This document shows, in pieces, positions 1 to 7,496 of a DNA stretch of 41,920 nt. Origin of the DNA: JACCTH01 sp035253825 (lineage in GTDB: Bacteria; Actinomycetota; Acidimicrobiia; Spongiisociales; ZC4RG35); NCBI GenBank assembly GCA_035253825.1, contig DATFBM010000015.1, positions 1 through 41,920 of the forward strand, read 5' to 3'. The notes under the pieces were generated by a model, which saw only the letters and a list, made by a program, of their open reading frames with translations, did not search any database and was not told where the DNA came from. Both the position numbers and the translations under genes were made by a program. Each line of letters starts with the position of its first letter. Within the stretch, counting starts at the first letter, position 1.

Positions 1-723
1 GGAAGGGCGGAGTTGTTGGTTGGTCGCGGCTCCTTCATTGAATCCTTTCCTCTGTTCGGTTACGACCTGGCCGACTACGACGAGCTGTTTGCCGAGAAGC
101 TCGACTTGCTCCTGGCCATCCGCGACAACGAGCGGGTGACCTGGTCGGGGAAGTTTCGGCCGCCCCTGACCGATCAGGCGATTTACCCCCGTCCCTACCA
201 GGAGCCATTGCCGATTTGGGTCGGTGTCGGTGGCAGCCCCGAATCGATGGTGCGGGCCGGACTCCGGGGCCTGCCCGTGGCGCTGGCCATCATCGGCGGG
301 ATTCCTGATCGCTTTTCGGTCCTCGGGGACATACACCGCCGGGCACTGAGAGAAGCCGGCTTCGACCCCGCGTCCGTGCCGCTGGCCGTCCACGCCCACG
401 GATATGTCGCCACCAGTACCGAACAGGCTGCCGAGGACTTCTATCCCCCTTATGCGGTGACGATGACACAACTCGGGCGGGAGCGTGGGTGGTCGCCGAT
501 GACCCGTATTCAGTTCGATGGGATGCGCGGACCCGCCGGTTCGCTCGTGATCGGAGACCCAGAGACTGTGGCCGACAAGATCGTTCGCTGGGCCAAGGTG
601 CTCGGGATCGTCCGCTTCATGCTTCACATCAGCGTCGGGACGATGCCCCACGATCAGGTCTTGAGTTCGATCGAGCTCTTTGGCAAAGAGGTCGCACCTC
701 GGGTGCGCCAGGCCCTGGGCTAG
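1..723 (+). CDS. LLM-class flavin-dependent oxidoreductase, 5'-truncated by window edge
   Basis: The reading frame is open from base 1, so the N-terminus lies outside the window; about 240 C-terminal residues are visible. The stretch resembles bacterial-luciferase-like (LLM) TIM-barrel enzymes, which use F420 or FMN: a middle segment with PLPIWVGVGGSPESMVRAG is the usual late-barrel glycine-rich strand, and the C-terminal part with GDPETVADKIVRWAKVLGI is the typical 'load-family' tail preceding the final helices. Substrate cannot be told. Its TAG stop shares the tetranucleotide CTAG with the stop of the convergent MFS gene. The TTG at 13 is not a credible start because the family needs more N-terminal sequence. 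Confidence 0.85.
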   Translation, partial: GRAELLVGRGSFIESFPLFGYDLADYDELFAEKLDLLLAIRDNERVTWSGKFRPPLTDQAIYPRPYQEPLPIWVGVGGSPESMVRAGLRGLPVALAIIGGIPDRFSVLGDIHRRALREAGFDPASVPLAVHAHGYVATSTEQAAEDFYPPYAVTMTQLGRERGWSPMTRIQFDGMRGPAGSLVIGDPETVADKIVRWAKVLGIVRFMLHISVGTMPHDQVLSSIELFGKEVAPRVRQALG

Positions 724-1871
724 CCGTTGGTCCGCGGAAGCGTGAGCGCAACGATCCACCCGGCGCCGAACAACCCCGCAGCGGTCAACCACCCAGGCAG
801 ATAAGTGCCGAGGGCATCGACGGACCATCCGAACACCGGCGCCCCCAACCCCAAGCCGGCCAGAAACCCGAAAAGCACCACACCCGAAGCTCGGCCGGCC
901 GAGGTGGCTGGGACCATGAAGATGATCGCCAGCATTCCCACGGAGTTCCAGGCACTAGCCGAAAGCCCGGTGGTGGCGGCGGCCAGCCAAACCAGCGGAG
1001 GAAATGCGGGAGCTGCCGCCATCAACAAGGCGGCGACGGCGGACAAAGCCGCCAGCCAGACCAAAGATCCCCGATAGCGATGCCCGCGTTCGGCGGCGTG
1101 GCTCCAAGCAATACGCGACACGACCCCAACAACGCCCATGAGGGCGACTGCAGCTCCAGCGGCGGCCGGGGAGTATCCGAGGGTCTCCTGTCCGTACAGG
1201 GCTGTGTAGGTGAAAAGCGCTGAGCCGCCGGCTCCGAGCAAGAAGCCATAGCCGGCGAGGCGGATGATGTCCGCCGGGACGCCCTTCTCTCTGGTGACCT
1301 CCGACGTCCCTCGCCCGGGGTCGTGCGGGACGATGACAAACGCCGAGATAAGGCCAATCGCGGCCAGTCCGGCAAATGTCGCTACCGCCCATCGCCAGCC
1401 CCAGGCCAGGGCGAGCAACGGAAGCGCCAGCCCTCCGAGCACCGTTCCGACCTGGACTCCCGACTGCTTGATCCCGGTGATGAGGCCCCGGCTCCCGGCG
1501 GGGACGTGGAGCGAAATCAGTTTGTTGGTGGCGGGGTTGGCCATGCCCTGGGCTATCCCCGTGACGAGGGCGGCGATGACCAGAAGGCCAAAGGTGGGTG
1601 CAAGGGCCAAAGCAGCCAGGGCCAGGGTTCCCAGGCCGAGATTGACGAGGGCCGAGCGCCGACCGCCGAACCGGTCGGTGAGGCGACCGATCGTGGGGGA
1701 GAGGATCGCCCCGGCAGCCGATGATGCCGTCACCAAGGCCCCAACCTGCCAGCGGGCGATGCCGAACTCATCGATCAGCTGACTGGTGAGGACTCCGAAG
1801 ACCGTGAGGGCGAACGTCGCCACCCCCATGACCACGGCCAGGATCGCCCCGAATCCGAACCTGGCTGGCAC
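720..1871 (-). CDS. MFS transporter
   Basis: Major facilitator superfamily permease of about 383 residues with roughly 12 hydrophobic segments. The loop between helices 2 and 3 carries the MFS motif A-like GRLTDRFGGRR near residue 62. A member of this family moves a small solute by uniport, symport or antiport; nothing nearby identifies the solute. The frame stays open back to 2021, but that would overlap the divergent gene at 1947 by 75 bp and add a polar, non-membrane leader. The GTG at 1871 puts the first helix right after the start and has AAGAAT six bases upstream, a possible leaderless -10. Start is therefore inferred, not certain. Confidence 0.8.
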   Translation of the reverse strand: MPARFGFGAILAVVMGVATFALTVFGVLTSQLIDEFGIARWQVGALVTASSAAGAILSPTIGRLTDRFGGRRSALVNLGLGTLALAALALAPTFGLLVIAALVTGIAQGMANPATNKLISLHVPAGSRGLITGIKQSGVQVGTVLGGLALPLLALAWGWRWAVATFAGLAAIGLISAFVIVPHDPGRGTSEVTREKGVPADIIRLAGYGFLLGAGGSALFTYTALYGQETLGYSPAAAGAAVALMGVVGVVSRIAWSHAAERGHRYRGSLVWLAALSAVAALLMAAAPAFPPLVWLAAATTGLSASAWNSVGMLAIIFMVPATSAGRASGVVLFGFLAGLGLGAPVFGWSVDALGTYLPGWLTAAGLFGAGWIVALTLPRTNG

Positions 1872-1946
1872 TGGCCCATTCTTGCTTAGGATCGCGCCCC
1901 AAGATTTGGATGCTTCGCCGGGGGTGGTTACGGGAATGAATCGGGC

Positions 1947-2837
1947 GTGAGGGTTCTTGTCACCGGGGGCACCGGGTTTATCGGTTCGGCCCTGGTCAGG
2001 TCTCTTCAGGATCACGGCCATGCGCCGGTAATCCTCAGTCGCCCCGGAGGACGACAGCCGACATCGGCGGCGAGCCTGGAATGGGATCCACGAGCCGGTC
2101 CCCCGCCTCGAGACGCCTGGGATGGAGTCGACGCCGTCGTCAATCTCGCCGGCGAGCCGGCCAACGGTCGCTGGACCGAGGCCAAGAAACGCCGCCTGCG
2201 CGAGTCGCGGGTGGGGCTGACCAATCGCTTGGTCGAGGGGATCTCGTCACTCGCGGAGCCACCTCGGGTGATGGTCTCGATGAGCACGAGTGGCTACTAC
2301 GGCGACCGTGGCGACGAGACCCTGACCGAGGATGCAGTGGCAGGTGAGGGATTCATCCCGGCGATCATCCGTGACTGGGAGGTGGCGGCCATGGGTGCGG
2401 AACGTGTCGGGATGAGAGTCTCCCGCACTCGGGGAGGAATAATCCTCGGACGCCACGGTGCGGCCTGGAAGCGCCTCCGGCTAGTGGCCAATTTGGGAAT
2501 TCTCGGGCCAGTCGCCGGCGGCCGCCAATGGTGGTCTTGGATCCACCTCGACGACGTCATCGCCTTCATGATCTATGCCCTCGAAAACGAGTTGAGCGGG
2601 CCTTTCAACCTCTCTGCACCCGATGCTCGTCGCCAGGGCGATTGGGCGAAGACCCTGGCTCGGGTGCTCCGTCGCCCCGGTTTTTTTCCCGCTCCGGCGT
2701 TCGCGGTGCGCGCGGTGCTGGGTGGCTTCTCGGGAGAATTGCTCGAGTCCCGCCACATGATCCCGGCTGCCGTGCATGCCTCAGGCTTCGAGTTCACCCA
2801 GCCTGATCTCGAGCCGGCGCTGCAGTCCCTGGTTTGA
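1947..2837 (+). CDS. TIGR01777-family NAD(P)-binding epimerase-like protein
   Basis: 296-residue extended-SDR protein. The N-terminus has the dinucleotide-binding loop TGGTGFIGSALV (residues 6-17). It is followed by family hallmarks: VNLAGEP near 68, the segment STSGYYGDRGDE, and a WWSWIHLDDV block around residue 195. The C-terminal GELLESRHMIPAAVHASGFEF resembles the short DUF1731 tail of this family. E. coli YfcH is the best known relative; a precise reaction is not established. GTG start chosen because the Rossmann fold begins at residue 2. A copy of a 52-bp repeat begins two bases after its stop. Confidence 0.88.
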   Translation: MRVLVTGGTGFIGSALVRSLQDHGHAPVILSRPGGRQPTSAASLEWDPRAGPPPRDAWDGVDAVVNLAGEPANGRWTEAKKRRLRESRVGLTNRLVEGISSLAEPPRVMVSMSTSGYYGDRGDETLTEDAVAGEGFIPAIIRDWEVAAMGAERVGMRVSRTRGGIILGRHGAAWKRLRLVANLGILGPVAGGRQWWSWIHLDDVIAFMIYALENELSGPFNLSAPDARRQGDWAKTLARVLRRPGFFPAPAFAVRAVLGGFSGELLESRHMIPAAVHASGFEFTQPDLEPALQSLV

Positions 2838-2839
2838 TC

Positions 2840-2891
2840 GTTCTGCGGGCTCACAGATAGGCAGGGCCGCCCTCCGAACCCTGGGTTCGCA
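2840..2891 (+). repeat. 52-bp interspersed repeat, solo copy (copy A)
   Basis: Begins with GTTCTGCGGGCTCACAGATA and ends with the odd palindrome GAACCCTGGGTTC plus GCA. The same 52-bp unit occurs at 35119..35170 (same orientation, 44 of 52 identical by eye) and at 34804..34855 (inverted, about 43 of 52). It fills most of the 56-bp gap between two convergent genes, 2 bp after one stop and 2 bp before the other. Function unknown; terminator or remnant end of a mobile cassette are both possible. Confidence 0.8.
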
Positions 2892-2893
2892 AA

Positions 2894-4909
2894 TTAGGGG
2901 TGGAAAGCGATCGCTTCGATCATGTTGTTCCCGAGGCGGAAGCGGTCGGGTGGGATCATCGCCTGGAAGCCGCTCCGTCCCCGGTCGTGATAGGAGCGAA
3001 CCACCGCCTCGATTACGCCGTTGACGGACACCGCCACAAGGGTCTCTTCGCCCTCCGGCAATCCCAACACCCGACCGGTGATCCGCGCCGGCACCCGGTC
3101 GCCGTCGGGATCGACGTCCGCGTAAGCGGGAAGGCGATCGACGCTGATCCGGACCCCTTCGTTGATAGCCGTCAATGTGGAGATGGGCTCACCGATGAGG
3201 TCGGGGGCTTCCGGGGGCATCAGCTCATAAGGATCGCCGGTGGGGAACCACTCGGCGTTTCGGCCCGCCACCGCCAAGACCTCTTTACCTTCGACGCCGA
3301 AAGTGGCCGATGAGCTCGGGCCAGTCGTGGTCGTCTCGGTTCGGTGGGGATCGGGGCCGAATAGGGATACGCCATCCGCTGTCCAGGGAAGGGCGAAGCC
3401 CAGGAGGTCGGCCACGGTGGGGGCGATGTCGGTGGTGTGGGCGCGTCGGTCGTCGATCTTCCCGGCCTGATCAGCGGCCGCCGAATCTGCCGGAGGCTTG
3501 ATGAATAGCGGTATCGCCGCCACCTCACCGATCGTTTCCGGAGTGATCTTGCGCCAGTGCTCGATGTTGGGCCGCAACGCGATCCCATGATCGGCTACCA
3601 CTACCAGAAGGCTTTCCTCGTAGATGCCTGATTCCTTCATGGCGTCAATGACCTGCCCGACGGCTCGGTCGACGTACTGCACCTGCAGCAGGTGACGCTG
3701 CAAGGCCTGGGCAGATAGCCAGGCGTTGGGGCCCCACCCGGTGGATGCGCTCCCCGGCATTCTTTCCGAGTCGAGGAGGTACCTCTGTCCGCTGGGTAGG
3801 AATTGCCAGGGGTTGTGCGGGAGGAGTTCATGGGCGAAGAAAAAGGTCGGCCGGGCCGAGCGGTTTTCCTCGATGGCAGTAGTCAGTTCCTCGATCGTCT
3901 CGCGGGGATCCTCGCGGCGGGCATCGTTGAAGGCCTCGATGGCGTTGAAGTCCTCGGTGGCTTGGCCAAAGTTGCCCCAATTGCGATCGATGAGGGGAAG
4001 CGACGCGGTGCCCCAAGGAGGGAGCAGTGTGTGACCGGCGATTACTCCGACGTCGCGGATCAGTGGTGCTACCCCACGGGTCTCGAGGTCTGGCACCCGT
4101 TCGCACACTGTTACCGGACAAAGCCGAGTCATCGTCTCCTGGACGTCCATTCGATACGCCGAGGAAAGCGCGGTGAAGAGGCTGCCGGGATACTGGCCGG
4201 CATAGGGATTGAGATCGGTATCGGGATTGATCCCAGTGAGAATCGCCGGAACCGAATGTTCCGTCTGTTGTTGGACGGTCATGGCATTGCGAAACCAGGT
4301 CCCGTCGTCGGCCAAGGCGGCGAAGTTGGGGTAGCGATCGCGGCGGAGGTTGCCTTCGGGGTCGATCAGTGAAGCGAGGGGAAACTCATCAAAGATGAGA
4401 AAAACGATCGGAGGCCGCCGTTGCGGCTCGACGGCCGAGGCGATGGGCACCCCTCGATCAGTCACGATGCCGCCCGAGGGAGTTGCCAGCAAGAAATAGG
4501 GAACGACAATCAGCGGGCTGAAGGCGAGCAGCCGAACCAGACTTTGAGCGGCCCCGCTTCGGTCGATGGCAACCACGGCCCCCACCCCGAGACCGACCGC
4601 CAGAGCTTCTTCGATTCCTGGGGCCAGCCCGAGGCGGCGAAAAAGGAGGTAGCCGAGCACCGCGCTCAGTAGTACCGCCCAAGCCGTCGAGATGGCCACC
4701 CCCGCCTTGCCGGGAAGCAAACCCGGGAGGGCGGCGACAGCCGGAACTCCGAATCCCAGAGCCAAGGCCAACACGACAATTTCAAGCCGCCCCGATCCCC
4801 GGGCGACAAAAAACTCCGCGTTGCGACCGAGGATGTCAAGCACCGGCCACGCCGCTCCCATCGTCGCCAAGGTGATGAGAGCTGATATGCGGGTGAGTCG
4901 GTTCGTCAC
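2894..4909 (-). CDS. Membrane-anchored sulfatase / alkaline-phosphatase superfamily hydrolase or transferase
   Basis: 671 residues. The first ~145 residues hold about five hydrophobic helices (near 7-25, 41-62, 72-90, 100-116, 127-143), followed by an extracytoplasmic sulfatase-like domain. Metal-binding residues are suggested by FLIFDEFP (D174, E175) and by VVVADHG in the second half; QQTEHSVPAILTG (212-224) sits where the nucleophile is expected, with Thr216 or Ser219 as candidates. No CxPxR formylglycine motif is present, so a classical sulfatase is unlikely; phosphatase, phosphodiesterase or a glycan phospho-substituent transferase fits better. The frame is open to 5362, but the GTG at 4909 overlaps the upstream methyltransferase stop as GTGA and precedes the first helix, so it is taken as start, translationally coupled. 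Confidence 0.85.
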   Translation of the reverse strand: MTNRLTRISALITLATMGAAWPVLDILGRNAEFFVARGSGRLEIVVLALALGFGVPAVAALPGLLPGKAGVAISTAWAVLLSAVLGYLLFRRLGLAPGIEEALAVGLGVGAVVAIDRSGAAQSLVRLLAFSPLIVVPYFLLATPSGGIVTDRGVPIASAVEPQRRPPIVFLIFDEFPLASLIDPEGNLRRDRYPNFAALADDGTWFRNAMTVQQQTEHSVPAILTGINPDTDLNPYAGQYPGSLFTALSSAYRMDVQETMTRLCPVTVCERVPDLETRGVAPLIRDVGVIAGHTLLPPWGTASLPLIDRNWGNFGQATEDFNAIEAFNDARREDPRETIEELTTAIEENRSARPTFFFAHELLPHNPWQFLPSGQRYLLDSERMPGSASTGWGPNAWLSAQALQRHLLQVQYVDRAVGQVIDAMKESGIYEESLLVVVADHGIALRPNIEHWRKITPETIGEVAAIPLFIKPPADSAAADQAGKIDDRRAHTTDIAPTVADLLGFALPWTADGVSLFGPDPHRTETTTTGPSSSATFGVEGKEVLAVAGRNAEWFPTGDPYELMPPEAPDLIGEPISTLTAINEGVRISVDRLPAYADVDPDGDRVPARITGRVLGLPEGEETLVAVSVNGVIEAVVRSYHDRGRSGFQAMIPPDRFRLGNNMIEAIAFHP

Positions 4910-6267
4910 CGCGGGACGAGATGAAAAAGGATGCGCCCATCGAGTGCCGACTCTGCGGCGACGTCGAAACGATCGTCGAAGGCTTGACGCAGGGTCGTCT
5001 CGTCGTAGTCGACGTGGATTTCTCCGGCGCGCTTGTTGAGAGCCAGCTGCCGGGCCATGGGATCGGTGGGCGGCACCCACTCGAAGACCACTTCCGATGA
5101 GAGCGATCGCAGCCAGTCGATTACTTCGGTCAGCGGGAGGTTGCCGCTGACGACCAAGTGATGTACTACCGCCAGCAGGAGCACGAGGTCGGGTCGACCC
5201 CGTCCGTCGAGTTGCTTGCGCTCTCGCCCCCGCCACCCCAGGCCAGGAGAAGGGTCGGAGAGATCGAAGACGATGGGGAGCACGTTCTTCGTCTCCGATT
5301 CCCAGAGGCTCTGGAAGAGCCGATCTATCACCAACTCGTCGGCATCGGCGGCCAGGACCCAATCACTATGCGGGGCCACCAGGCGCGAGAAATATCCGTC
5401 GTTGGCTCCCAGATCCCACGTAGTAACCCGTTGCTTCTTTGCTGCTGTCCGCCGAACGAAGTCCGCCTTTGGTTCTCTCTGTGTTCCGACGTGGGCGCAT
5501 TCGCTGTAGCCGGACCAGGTGCTTTCTGCTGGAGCCCATTCGAGACCGGAGACGATGCGGTGCAGGCGGGCCAGGTTGGCCTTGATCATCTCCGGCCGGA
5601 ATCCGGCCTCGGAAAGCTCTCGGCGGACGTCTCTTCCTGCCGTTTTCCGCTGAGCGCGGGCCTGCATCACCACGTCCAGGAGCACACCGGACTTGAGGCG
5701 ATTGCCGCGCAGCATGGCCTGGGCGATCTCGGGATCGATGCCGTCGAGGGACCCGCGCAAGAGGGGTCGAAAGGGTATCCCGGCGTGAGCTTGCACCATG
5801 AGGGGATAGAGGAACAGACGGCAGAACTGCCCGTAGGCGAGCCAGGGCTCTCCCTGCTCGTAGCGGCGGAATGAGCCGATGTCGACAAACACCGGCTCGA
5901 CGCCTCGGAACTGGATGTTGTAAGGAGTGGCGTCTTTGAGAGTGAGTCCCCGATCGAGCGCGGACTCGATCAGCTCGAGTTGGAGCAGGGCCGCAGCCTT
6001 GAGCATTCCAAAGCTCCACTCGTAGGGGTAGGTCCAGATCGGAATCCGCTCATGTCTGAGCAACGCATCGTCGATGTCGGATTCCGTCGGAATCAGGCGC
6101 TTGTGCTCTGCCTCCAAGAGCCCGCTTTCCGAGAGCGCCGTCCAGTCGGAGAGGCCTTGGGCAGTGAGGACGCGCTCGACTTGGTCGCCCCGCCAACGGA
6201 CACGGCTAGCGGGGTCACGAAAGGAGCCCGAATCAAATCGGGCGTCACCCGAGTCGGGGTTGTCCAC
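4906..6267 (-). CDS. Class I SAM-dependent methyltransferase with a kinase-like N-terminal half
   Basis: 453 residues. C-terminal half: SAM-binding motif I TWDLGANDGYFSRLV (283-297), acidic residues after strand 2 (ADADE, 307-311), and DLVLLLAVVHHL (360-371) as motif IV/post-IV. N-terminal half: KDATPYNIQF (111-120) followed by VFVDIGSF (127-133). The spacing D112-x4-N117 ... D129-I-G matches the catalytic-loop and DFG arrangement of protein-kinase-like folds, so this half may be a kinase-like or pseudokinase domain. NoeA-like nodulation methyltransferases are the nearest family I can name, with moderate certainty. GTG start two bases after the microprotein stop; GTGA overlap with the downstream sulfatase-like gene. 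Together they look like an envelope-glycan modification operon. Confidence 0.82.
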   Translation of the reverse strand: MDNPDSGDARFDSGSFRDPASRVRWRGDQVERVLTAQGLSDWTALSESGLLEAEHKRLIPTESDIDDALLRHERIPIWTYPYEWSFGMLKAAALLQLELIESALDRGLTLKDATPYNIQFRGVEPVFVDIGSFRRYEQGEPWLAYGQFCRLFLYPLMVQAHAGIPFRPLLRGSLDGIDPEIAQAMLRGNRLKSGVLLDVVMQARAQRKTAGRDVRRELSEAGFRPEMIKANLARLHRIVSGLEWAPAESTWSGYSECAHVGTQREPKADFVRRTAAKKQRVTTWDLGANDGYFSRLVAPHSDWVLAADADELVIDRLFQSLWESETKNVLPIVFDLSDPSPGLGWRGRERKQLDGRGRPDLVLLLAVVHHLVVSGNLPLTEVIDWLRSLSSEVVFEWVPPTDPMARQLALNKRAGEIHVDYDETTLRQAFDDRFDVAAESALDGRILFHLVPR

Positions 6268-6269
6268 CC

Positions 6270-6428
6270 TTAGGCGTCGGTGGTTTCCGCTTCGACTGGC
6301 GTGTTCTTGTTTCGGCGAAACAGGCGCCGACCAGTGGTCTTGAAGAACACGGCCAGTCCGGCTATTCCGCCGAGGATGGCCTGGAGCAGCAAGCTCCCGG
6401 TTCCGGGATCGATGTATGCGAAGATCAT
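6270..6428 (-). CDS. YIDPGTGS-type membrane microprotein (52 aa)
   Basis: A 52-residue frame starting MIFAYIDPGTGSLLLQAILG, then a short hydrophobic stretch (about 12-30) and a basic, Arg/Lys-rich tail, ending in an acidic C-terminus. The YIDPGTGS opening is one I recognise from small, mostly unannotated bacterial membrane proteins. ATG at 6428 has AGGAC about nine bases upstream. The stop lies two bases before the methyltransferase start, so it is the first gene of a three-gene minus-strand operon. Topology is probably one or two membrane passes. No function is established; the location suggests a small partner or scaffold of the glycan-modifying enzymes downstream. Confidence 0.75.
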   Translation of the reverse strand: MIFAYIDPGTGSLLLQAILGGIAGLAVFFKTTGRRLFRRNKNTPVEAETTDA

Positions 6429-6487
6429 TTCATAGGTCCTAGCGGGACTATCGCCCCAATTGAGATTACCTACGGCGGGGGCGAAGC

Positions 6488-7414
6488 ATGGAGGCCGCGA
6501 GAATCGCTGCGATGCCTTGGTTTAAGGGCAACCTGCACACCCACACCTCCCTCTCCGACGGGGACAGTGCCCCGGGTGTAGTGGCGCGTTGGTACGACGA
6601 AGCCGGCTACGACTTCCTCTGTATATCGGACCACAACGTCCGCTTCGATCCCGGCTTCTTGCAGTCCGAACTGGCGCAAGAGGGGCGGCGCATTCGCTTG
6701 ATTCCGGGAGAGGAATTGACCAGCTGGTGGCAAGACGACGAGCGCATATATGCCCTCCATGTCAATGGTTACGGAACCAGCTCGTCGCTCGGAGATGTAG
6801 GTGGGGAATCGGTCCCGGGTGTCCTCCAGGGCTTGATCGATCGGATCGTTGAAAACGGCGGCATGGCCTCCGTCAACCACCCCAACTTCTGGTCATCGGT
6901 GGGATGGAAGGACCTCGCTGCCCTGCGGAGGCTGCAGTTCTTCGAGGTCTACAACGGTCACCCCCTCTCCTTCAACGACGGTACAGAGGATTTGCCGTCG
7001 ATGGACACCGTCTGGGACCTGTTGCTGCTGCAGGGCCAAAGGGTATTTGGCCTGGCCGTTGACGATGCCCACTACTTCCAGGAGTGGGGGGCGGAGTTCT
7101 CCAATCCCGGGCGGGGTTGGGTGGTGGTTGAGGCCGAGGAAAAGACTTCGGCGGCGTTGACCGCGGCACTAGCCGCCGGTCGTTTCTACGCCTCCAACGG
7201 TCCGGAGCTATCTCATGTCGAAGTTCGATCGGGAAAGAGTCTTCGCATCGTCACCCAGGGCGGCTCGCTCATCCAGTTCATCGCCGACGGCGAAGTGGTC
7301 GAACAGGTCGACGGTGAAGTTGGTTTCTGCCGATTGGGAAACGCACTATCGCTGCGGGCGCGGGTAGTCGATCCGACTGGCACCGCCTGGGTGCAGCCGT
7401 TGATGGCCGGTTGA
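6488..7414 (+). CDS. PHP-domain metal-dependent phosphoesterase (CehA/McbA-like)
   Basis: 308 residues. PHP motif 1 is NLHTHTSLSDGD (H17, H19, D24); ISDHN (D48, H49) is motif 2; E75 in PGEELTSW, H91 in ALHVNGYG, SVNHPNFW near 135 and AVDDAHYF near 198 supply further metal ligands. Such proteins bind two or three divalent metals and hydrolyse phosphate esters, or, in the CehA/McbA branch, carbamates and related esters. No signal peptide, so cytoplasmic. Start ATG 6488; a second in-frame ATG at 6512 directly before PWFKGNLHTH is a plausible alternative. Followed after 82 bp by a solute-binding lipoprotein gene on the same strand. Confidence 0.85.
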   Translation: MEAARIAAMPWFKGNLHTHTSLSDGDSAPGVVARWYDEAGYDFLCISDHNVRFDPGFLQSELAQEGRRIRLIPGEELTSWWQDDERIYALHVNGYGTSSSLGDVGGESVPGVLQGLIDRIVENGGMASVNHPNFWSSVGWKDLAALRRLQFFEVYNGHPLSFNDGTEDLPSMDTVWDLLLLQGQRVFGLAVDDAHYFQEWGAEFSNPGRGWVVVEAEEKTSAALTAALAAGRFYASNGPELSHVEVRSGKSLRIVTQGGSLIQFIADGEVVEQVDGEVGFCRLGNALSLRARVVDPTGTAWVQPLMAG

Positions 7415-7496
7415 TCCCATGAAATGCAACAGCGACTCGGGGGCATAAAAGGCCGAGCGCACCGGGACCAGCGTCTCCCCGACTTCTTGGAGACTG

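Noticed and set aside
489..1223. Open frame of 244 codons on the + strand
   Set aside because: It straddles the end of the LLM gene and the antisense of the MFS gene; composition is Arg/Gly/Pro-rich as in GC-rich shadow frames.
4910..5362. N-terminal extension of the sulfatase-like gene
   Set aside because: It overlaps the methyltransferase C-terminus, is Arg/Pro-rich with no helix, and the GTGA overlap at 4906-4909 provides a better start.
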